40,485 nt of DNA, taken from Paludibacteraceae bacterium (lineage in GTDB: Bacteria > Bacteroidota > Bacteroidia > Bacteroidales > Paludibacteraceae). The stretch is from NCBI GenBank assembly GCA_024399965.1, contig JAKSNJ010000015.1, positions 1 to 40,485 of the forward strand, given 5' to 3'. Made by a program: the position numbers and the translations under genes. The notes below the pieces were generated by a model. The model ran no database searches. It was given only the letters and a program-made list of their open reading frames with translations, and was not told the DNA's origin. Shown here piece after piece: positions 35,326-40,485 of this stretch (its first letter is position 1; every line of letters begins with the position of its first letter).

Positions 35326-36041
35326 AAATCTCAAAAAACGATTTAAGTAAACTTAACTCAATAACTGATAAACGGCCATCAACGGTAATTCAACACATTA
35401 TCAAATATGGATTTATCACGACAGAAGAATTGACAAATAAATACGGCTACGAACATGCACCTCGAGCAGCCAGAGATGTAAGAGAACGTGGTGTAAACCT
35501 TGAAACATACAAGGTAAAGTCTTCTGATGGCAGGAATATTGCAGCTTACCGATTAGGTACTCCTATTTTTGTTGATAACAAAGTGTCAAAAGTTGCTGGC
35601 AGAACTGCATTATCAAGTGCATTGAAGAAAGCGTTAATTGAAAAATACGGGTCAGTATGTTTTGTTCATCTTCAGCCCATGGAAGAGAGACTTTTACAAA
35701 TTGACCATAGAATTCCGTATGAGATTGGTGGCGAGCAAGAAGATAATATAGATTGCTATATGCTTTTAAGCCCTTCCGCAAACAGAGCTAAATCATGGAC
35801 TTGTGAACACTGCCAAAATTGGACAAAGAAAGATGTAGGAGTTTGTAAAAATTGCTTTTGGGCGCACCCTGAGAATTATACACATATCGCAGGAAAAGAG
35901 GAGCGACAAATTATCATCACATTTACAGATAATGAGATAGAAGATTACAACAGATTAATTTCTTTAGTTGGCATCGAAAAGGCAGAACAAGCCATCAAAG
36001 AGATGATTCATACTTCTATTGCCTCATCTGGTAGAGCGTAA
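35322..36041 (+). CDS. HNH-type restriction endonuclease candidate
   Basis: A 239-residue protein. An N-terminal winged-helix-like part (residues 20-75, TVIQHIIKYGFITTEELTNK) precedes an HNH core: LLQIDHRIPYEIGGE with Asp128-His129, then NIDCYMLLSPSANRAK with Asn154. A four-cysteine zinc knuckle follows (Cys161, Cys164, Cys175, Cys178). Coupling to the adenine methyltransferase makes it the likely cognate type II endonuclease. The cleavage site is unknown. It could alternatively be a nuclease of a different defence module, but no further partner is present. Confidence 0.82.
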   Translation: MKISKNDLSKLNSITDKRPSTVIQHIIKYGFITTEELTNKYGYEHAPRAARDVRERGVNLETYKVKSSDGRNIAAYRLGTPIFVDNKVSKVAGRTALSSALKKALIEKYGSVCFVHLQPMEERLLQIDHRIPYEIGGEQEDNIDCYMLLSPSANRAKSWTCEHCQNWTKKDVGVCKNCFWAHPENYTHIAGKEERQIIITFTDNEIEDYNRLISLVGIEKAEQAIKEMIHTSIASSGRA

Positions 36042-36052
36042 CATTCATTGCT

Positions 36053-36781
36053 ATGGAAGAAATTTTGTGCATACATAAACCTCGCAAGTGTCCTAAATGC
36101 GGCGGCAAAGTCGCACGCATATTTTATGGGTTGCCTGCTTATACGGAAAAGCTGCAAGCCGACCTTGATGCCGGGCGCGTCATTTTGGGCGGATGTTGCA
36201 GAACCGAACATGACCCCACTTGGCAATGCACAAAATGTGGGCAGGAATTTTACCAAGTTCCGGCAGGAATAGTTCATGACGAAATTCCTCATATACCACC
36301 GCTCCGATATACATTGGAAGCACAGAAACTTGCTGATGCTTGCGCTAAAGAGAACTTTGGTAATTATGGTTGCGATAGCGCCCTTTATGATGGCACGTTG
36401 GATTGGCTTCCGAAGACCCTTATTTTTTCGCCATTGTTTGAAGATGGCGGTCCAGATATAGGTTTTCCCCCATTTATTTTGGTTGAAAATGGCGAAGCTG
36501 ACCTTCACATGTCAATGGAAATCCTTGATGCACTAATGAAGAAATATCATTGGCCCGATGAATTTGATACAGAAGATGGTTATGTACCACCCACGCAAAT
36601 TGCGCGCTTTTATCAAGTCAAGGACGAAGTTGAGGCACAGGCAGTTAAATCGCTGGAAAGTCAAGGTAAATTTCCATACTACCCCAATGTGTGGCCGGAA
36701 ATGAAGCGCATTTTCCGTACACAATACCATATACAATGGAAAGCCCCGGACGAAATCTTTAAGCACCGTATATACGACTGA
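36053..36781 (+). CDS. Zinc-ribbon hypothetical protein
   Basis: A 242-residue cytosolic protein. The N-terminal 65 residues hold two CxxC pairs, KCPKCGGK and WQCTKCGQEF, separated by the block LPAYTEKLQADLDAGRVILG and a further GGCC. This arrangement is familiar from small Bacteroidota and Firmicutes hypothetical proteins. The remaining 170 residues are acidic and aromatic, with no recognised domain. It begins 11 bases after the endonuclease stop and overlaps the next gene by one base, so it is in the same transcription unit. A link to restriction is not shown. Confidence 0.75.
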   Translation: MEEILCIHKPRKCPKCGGKVARIFYGLPAYTEKLQADLDAGRVILGGCCRTEHDPTWQCTKCGQEFYQVPAGIVHDEIPHIPPLRYTLEAQKLADACAKENFGNYGCDSALYDGTLDWLPKTLIFSPLFEDGGPDIGFPPFILVENGEADLHMSMEILDALMKKYHWPDEFDTEDGYVPPTQIARFYQVKDEVEAQAVKSLESQGKFPYYPNVWPEMKRIFRTQYHIQWKAPDEIFKHRIYD

Positions 36782-37206
36782 TGAAACATAGTTTGTCTAT
36801 ATTGTTTTTATTGCTTGCCAATGCCCTATGCGCAACCGTTTATGTTGGTAGCGTTACCCACGAACAGGGCTACGGAAAGGAATACCACGAGTGCGCCTAT
36901 GATGTGCCCGGAACTGTTCCAACCAAAACGGTTTATTTGTATGGTAAAGTCCGCATCGTCAAGCAACGCAGTGAAGCCGATTTGGCGGTTTATGTTTCTT
37001 CCGACCCCCAACAAAGCGATATGTATGTGCAATGGGTAAAGACGAATCCCAACGAGTGCGGTCTGTGGCAAGCCGTTGAGAAAGATGAAGATTTTACAAT
37101 CTGTTTTGTCAATTCGTACAAAGACGCGGATCTTGTCATTTATTATGACGACCCTCGCCAGCATTACAACAACGGCTCTACTTATTACCCCTTTCAAACT
37201 TTCTAG
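36781..37206 (+). CDS. DUF6150-like exported protein
   Basis: A 141-residue protein with a signal peptide (MKHSLSILFLLLANALCA). The mature part has repeats of a strand pair ending in ADL: SEADLAVYVSSD and YKDADLVIYYDD, with aromatic strands between. This is the pattern I associate with DUF6150, a family of unknown function. It follows the zinc-ribbon gene with a one-base overlap. The protein is probably periplasmic or surface-located. Family call is from memory. Confidence 0.65.
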   Translation: MKHSLSILFLLLANALCATVYVGSVTHEQGYGKEYHECAYDVPGTVPTKTVYLYGKVRIVKQRSEADLAVYVSSDPQQSDMYVQWVKTNPNECGLWQAVEKDEDFTICFVNSYKDADLVIYYDDPRQHYNNGSTYYPFQTF

Positions 37207-37270
37207 TGGTTATATAGAGGGTTGGAGATGGTCGAATGAGTGTCGAATGACGGTCGGCTAAAAAAAGACA

Positions 37271-37423
37271 AGTAAAGCGCTTGTGTATTTCGTGACCACA
37301 TCGCGACCACTCAATCATTGCCAAAACCAAGGATTTTGCGCCCAAAAACACCCCATTGTGATATAAATATATCACTTTATTGCCCTGCGGTATTGCACAT
37401 TCCATTTTTTCTTTGTATCTTTG
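37271..37423 (+). repeat. Promoter-bearing dispersed repeat, copy R2
   Basis: Matches R1 (1384-1450 plus 1639-1720) but lacks the 188-base centre. It keeps the double GACCAC motif, the palindrome (37358-37375) and the promoter. Confidence 0.8.
37393..37423 (+). promoter_or_regulatory. Promoter in R2
   Basis: TTG at 37393-37395, 20 bases, then TATCTTTG at 37416-37423. It would transcribe the structured region that follows. Confidence 0.7.
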
Positions 37424-37793
37424 CAACGCAAATCACGCTGGAGGGATTATGTCATGTCTCTTAGGCGGGGTTGGCAGACATAATTAAAAGCGTTTACTGA
37501 CGCTTGTTCTTGGTCTCAGAAATCTCGCAAGTTTCTAAATCCAATCAAGAATAAGACAGATGTAGATGCTCATGGGTGTATATCTTTATCATATAGCGTT
37601 TGTTTAGATCTTACGCTGTGGATTCATATACACAGCGTGAGATTCTGCGTTGTCATTCTATTAGGTGGGTTATGCAAGATACCCGAAGTCGGAATGACAA
37701 AGGTAAGAGTTCCACGCTTTTTTGTTGTACCATGCTTGGCGGAATTCACGAGCAATAAAAGGTTGCGCCCGACACGAATGAGGGATTTTGATT
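37424..37793 (+). ncRNA. Structured RNA: long 5' leader or small RNA
   Basis: No credible gene in 370 bases between a promoter and the next start codon. Stems visible: AAGCGT/ACGCTT (37488-37505). A 13-bp stem with one G-U pair, ATCTTACGCTGTG/CACAGCGTGAGAT (37608-37643). A 9-bp outer stem TTGTCATTC/GAATGACAA (37650-37700) enclosing GGGT/ACCC. This density of perfect stems argues for a functional RNA. It is not a riboswitch class I recognise. Confidence 0.5.
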
Positions 37794-38078
37794 ATGTGGA
37801 GTGTAGAAAATGCACAATCAGATCAAACGATTAATTATTTGGTTGTAACAGAACCATGCAACGTAAGCCAGTTAGAGTCATCTAATGTTATCAAAATGAT
37901 GAACTTATCTTTTATGCCTAAAGAGGCGGAAAGCATTGAAAAGTTAACTCCAATTGTTTTTTGTGTAGTTGTTTTTAAGGATGCTAAAAAAGTATTAACT
38001 GAACAAGAAATTATTTCTGAGGTGTCAAAATATAAGGCACCATTCGCTGAATATATTGACTCTGAAGTGTTATTTTAA
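37794..38078 (+). CDS. Hypothetical protein, 94 aa
   Basis: A 94-residue protein beginning MWSVENAQSDQTINYLVVTE. The ATG at 37788 is two codons earlier and equally possible. It has alternating strands and helices (LTPIVFCVVVFKDAKKVLT), with no signal peptide and no known domain. It lies after a 370-base structured leader and 23 bases before the LRR gene, and may be cotranscribed with it. Function unknown. Confidence 0.55.
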   Translation: MWSVENAQSDQTINYLVVTEPCNVSQLESSNVIKMMNLSFMPKEAESIEKLTPIVFCVVVFKDAKKVLTEQEIISEVSKYKAPFAEYIDSEVLF

Positions 38079-38101
38079 TGTTAAGTTAACAATTTACAAT
38101 T

Positions 38102-39958
38102 ATGAAAACGAAACTTTTTTCTTTATTATGTGCACTAATGTGTGCAGGAAATCTATTCGCCTATGATTTTTACGTAAATGGCATCTATTACAATAAATTA
38201 GGCGGTAATAGTGTAGAAGTTACATACCAAACGACAAACTATAATAGTTATTCTGGTTCTGTCACTATTCCTGAGACAGTAACCTATTCAAACACTACGT
38301 ATCGAGTTACTAAGATTGGAAGGTCTGCTTTCGATAATTGCAGTGGTTTGACTTCTGTAACGATTCCTTCTTCCGTCACAACGATTGGAGAACATGCTTT
38401 TTTAGGTTGTACCAAATTGACTTCAGTAACGATTCCTAATTCCGTCACAACGATTGGAGATTATGCTTTTGATTATTGTACTGGTTTGACCTCGATTACT
38501 ATTCCAAATTCTTTAACAAAGATTTGTGAAGGAGCTTTTGGGAGTTGCACAAGTTTGGTTTCTGTAGAAATCCCAAATACTATCACAACGATTGAAAGTC
38601 GTACTTTCGCGGGGTGCAGCGGTTTGACCTCTATTACCATTCCCTCTTCCGTCACAACGATTGGAGATTATGCTTTTAGTGGTTGTACCAAATTGACTTC
38701 AGTAACGATTCCCAATTCCGTCACAACAATTGGAAATTACGCTTTTAATGGATGTACCAAAATGACCTCTGTAGAGATACCCAATTCCGTTACAACAATT
38801 GGAGATTGTGCTTTCTATGAGTGCAGCGGTTTGACCTCAGTAACGATTCCCTCTTCCGTCACAACGATTGGAGAGAGTGCTTTCGAAGATTGCGTCAAGT
38901 TAACCTCAGTAACAATTGGTAAGTCCGTAACCACAATTGGGCAGCATGCTTTCGAAGATTGCAGTAGTTTAACCTCCATAACAATTCCAAACTCCGTAAC
39001 AACAATTGGATGGAGGGCTTTCTATGGTTGCAGCGGTTTGAATTCGGTAACGATTGGTAATTCTGTCCAAACGATTGGAAGTGAGGCTTTTTCTGGTTGC
39101 ACCAGTTTGACCTTTGTAACACTCAATTCGAATGCACTATGTAGCGAAGCATATACATCCTCATCTAATTTTAAAAGTGTTTTTGGCTCTCAAGTAGAAG
39201 AATACTGCATTGGCAACGCAGTAACAGTGATTGGAAAATATGCTTTCTCTGGTTGCAGCGGTTTGAACGCGGTAACAATTCCCAATTCCGTTAATACGAT
39301 TGGCAGTTCTGCGTTCAATAATTGTACGAACTTAAAGAAAATAGTATGTGAAATAGAAAAGCCATTAGCCATTACGAGTGATGTATTCAGTTCGTATGAT
39401 GCCATTTTATATGTCCCTGCCAAAGGTGTAAATCGTTATAAATTGGCAGATGGATGGAAAAATTTCAAAATGATTCTTCCTATTCAGGCAGAGGAGGTGG
39501 TAGTAACTGAAATACAAGTTGAACCTTCCGAAAATTTCGTTTCTATCGCTTGGCGTGCTGTAGAGAATGCGTATAATTATGTTATCGTAATCAAACAGAG
39601 TGAAGACACTATCTGCAAATTGACATTTAATGCAGAAGGGCAATTGATGTCTTCCCTATACTATGCTCCACAAAGAGGATTGCAAACATCATCAGCAAGT
39701 GCAGAACAAATCACAAAAGGTTGGCACTATATCATACGAGATTTAGAGGAAGCAACGGAATACGCATATAGTATAGTCGCATACGATGAAAATGGTACGA
39801 TATTAGAATCTCAGGTGGGTTCTTTCCGCACACTTTCTGCCTCTGGTTTGGAAAATATGGAAATCAAAACTCTTCCACAAAAATACATCAAGAACAACCA
39901 ATTGCACATCTTCCGTAACGGCAAAATGTATAACGCCCTCGGTGGAGTGATGAGATAA
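38102..39958 (+). CDS. BspA-like leucine-rich-repeat surface protein
   Basis: A 618-residue exported protein. A signal peptide (MKTKLFSLLCALMCAGNLFA) is followed by a beta-rich segment, then about 15 BspA-type (LRR_5) repeats of 23 residues with consensus LTSVTIPNSVTTIGDYAFSG from about residue 60 to 430. A fibronectin-III-like domain spans roughly 460-590. The C-terminus has the short motif QLHIFRNGKMYNALGG. BspA-like proteins mediate adhesion and are common surface proteins in Bacteroidales. The repeats are nearly identical in DNA (69-base period), so repeat number could change by recombination. Confidence 0.9.
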   Translation: MKTKLFSLLCALMCAGNLFAYDFYVNGIYYNKLGGNSVEVTYQTTNYNSYSGSVTIPETVTYSNTTYRVTKIGRSAFDNCSGLTSVTIPSSVTTIGEHAFLGCTKLTSVTIPNSVTTIGDYAFDYCTGLTSITIPNSLTKICEGAFGSCTSLVSVEIPNTITTIESRTFAGCSGLTSITIPSSVTTIGDYAFSGCTKLTSVTIPNSVTTIGNYAFNGCTKMTSVEIPNSVTTIGDCAFYECSGLTSVTIPSSVTTIGESAFEDCVKLTSVTIGKSVTTIGQHAFEDCSSLTSITIPNSVTTIGWRAFYGCSGLNSVTIGNSVQTIGSEAFSGCTSLTFVTLNSNALCSEAYTSSSNFKSVFGSQVEEYCIGNAVTVIGKYAFSGCSGLNAVTIPNSVNTIGSSAFNNCTNLKKIVCEIEKPLAITSDVFSSYDAILYVPAKGVNRYKLADGWKNFKMILPIQAEEVVVTEIQVEPSENFVSIAWRAVENAYNYVIVIKQSEDTICKLTFNAEGQLMSSLYYAPQRGLQTSSASAEQITKGWHYIIRDLEEATEYAYSIVAYDENGTILESQVGSFRTLSASGLENMEIKTLPQKYIKNNQLHIFRNGKMYNALGGVMR

Positions 39959-40048
39959 ATCTTACAAATCGTCAGTTCTCATCGTGCATTGTGCATTGTC
40001 AATTGCCAACTGCAATAAGTATACGATGAGTATAGGATGAGTATAGGA

Positions 40049-40086
40049 TTAGGGAACCGATTTGCGTCAGCATTTCGGTTCCTTAA
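40049..40086. terminator. 12-bp-stem hairpin after the LRR gene
   Basis: TTAGGGAACCGA (40049-40060) pairs with TCGGTTCCTTAA (40075-40086), one G-T pair, 14-base loop TTTGCGTCAGCATT. It is a sister of the hairpin at 34244-34280, whose loop is TTTGCGCCAGCAG. Confidence 0.6.
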
Positions 40087-40109
40087 TCTTAAAAATCGTA
40101 AGTTGGCAA

Positions 40110-40222
40110 AGTGGCATGTGTGGCATGAGTGGCATGAAATCTATACAATATATATAATCCTCGTGCGTGGGGGTAAATATAAAGTTATAAAAACTCATGC
40201 CACACATGCCACTCATGCCACT
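40110..40222. repeat. Long inverted repeat of 9-bp GTGGCATGW units
   Basis: The left arm (40110-40137) holds three GTGGCATG units; the right arm (40195-40222) holds three CATGCCAC units. The arms are 28 bases, complementary except at two positions, with a 57-base AT-rich centre. Confidence 0.8.
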
Positions 40223-40242
40223 GCCGCCACTCATTCTGTCTT

Positions 40243-40355
40243 TTCCTAAAATAAGTTGACAGTTTTTATCCTTAATTTCCTAAAAATGTTGACACTTGTA
40301 CTAATTTTGTTGACATATTCCTAAAAACCTTGACACTTTCCTAAAATTCTTGACA
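40243..40355 (+). repeat. Five-unit phased array of TTCCTAAAAnnnTTGACA
   Basis: Units at 40243-40261, 40277-40294, 40298-40315 (degenerate in the first half), 40318-40335 and 40338-40355. End-to-end steps are 33, 21, 20 and 20 bases, close to whole helical turns. It ends exactly where the bracketing repeat begins. Confidence 0.75.
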
Positions 40356-40428
40356 TTCTCCCTGTTTGCAACATAACATCAACATAACATAGTCGAGGAA
40401 TATCAATACCGTTAAGGGACCGGTTTGC
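40356..40428. repeat. Island-bracketing direct repeat, right copy
   Basis: Same orientation as 34188-34260; first 41 bases identical. Here the hairpin's right arm is missing: after the GGGACCGGTTTGCACC block the sequence diverges. Confidence 0.85.
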
Positions 40429-40456
40429 ACCCCAAAATTCACTCTCCGTCTATCGT

Positions 40457-40482
40457 TCGTTCACCGTTCGTTCACGTATCGT
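40457..40482 (-). repeat. 26-base inverted copy of 16380-16405
   Basis: Exact reverse complement of the GAACG-rich block at 16380-16405. The other copy lies upstream of the 1606-residue surface protein gene. Confidence 0.8.
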
Positions 40483-40485
40483 AAC

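Larger units (their letters stand above)
39959..40485. repeat. Gene-free, repeat-rich end region
   Basis: No credible gene in 527 bases. In order it holds an AATGCAC repeat (39981-40002, minus orientation), the direct repeat GATGAGTATAG (about 40026-40048), the 12-bp hairpin (40049-40086), a 22-base dispersed repeat (40086-40107), a long inverted repeat (40110-40222), a five-unit array (40243-40355), the bracketing repeat (40356-40428) and a GAACG-rich block (40457-40482). Confidence 0.85.

Noticed and set aside
1384-37423. A 36-kb mobile element bounded by R1 and R2
   Set aside because: The interval contains core genes (recA, uppP, truB, polA, hflX, T9SS); the repeats are better explained as a dispersed promoter element.
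40243-40355. CRISPR array
   Set aside because: Units are 18 bases, imperfect, with spacers of 2-15 bases, and no cas genes are present.

Overview
The window looks like a chromosomal segment of a Bacteroidota bacterium, most likely Bacteroidales. It carries a contiguous porP/sprF-gldK-gldL-gldM-gldN type IX secretion (T9SS) cluster, a fused SpmA/SpmB-type membrane protein, a BspA-like leucine-rich-repeat protein, and repeated Bacteroidota-type promoters. At seven clear sites the promoter has the form TTTG (or CAAA on the other strand), exactly 20 bases, then TAnnTTTG; two further sites have TTG-N20-TATCTTTG. Shine-Dalgarno sequences are mostly absent, which is also usual for this phylum.

Layout. 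1-1383: an AT-rich accessory tail with three small genes (DUF6140-like, DUF1835-like, unknown) and hairpin leaders. 1384-1720: promoter-bearing repeat R1. 1725-7544: SpmAB-like gene and recA on +, then a subtilase and an EF-G-like GTPase on -. 7747-7820: tRNA-Arg(ACG). 7844-16145: two tandem minus-strand surface-protein operons. Each has a huge beta-helix protein, a 46-residue peptide gene and a terminator, and they share a 998-bp apparently perfect duplication. 16510-18344: outer-membrane efflux lipoprotein plus a small exported protein (-). 18437-19770: methyltransferase and PduO-type adenosyltransferase. 19853-26095: DUF2795 gene, then porP/sprF and gldKLMN. 26140-34144: dense housekeeping run ftsX, DUF3098, uppP, truB, queA, ung, polA, hflX, with many ATGA-type overlaps.

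34188-40428: an AT-rich accessory island bracketed by about 73-bp direct repeats. It holds a candidate type II restriction-modification pair (D12-class adenine methyltransferase and HNH endonuclease), a zinc-ribbon protein, a DUF6150-like exported protein, repeat R2 with its promoter, about 370 bases of strongly structured leader or small RNA, a 94-residue unknown protein and a BspA-like LRR protein. The last 500 bases are noncoding and repeat-rich. They include a 12-bp-stem hairpin, a long inverted repeat of 9-bp units, and a five-unit array of TTCCTAAAAnnnTTGACA spaced at about 20 bp.

Working together: GldKLMN and PorP/SprF form the energised core of the T9SS. The subtilase, both beta-helix proteins and the LRR protein end in a similar short C-terminal motif, so they are plausible clients of a common export or anchoring route (inference). 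The least explained items are the structured RNA at 37424-37793, the phased array at 40243-40355, the duplicated surface operons with their small peptide, and a DNA polymerase I whose proofreading domain is essentially missing.
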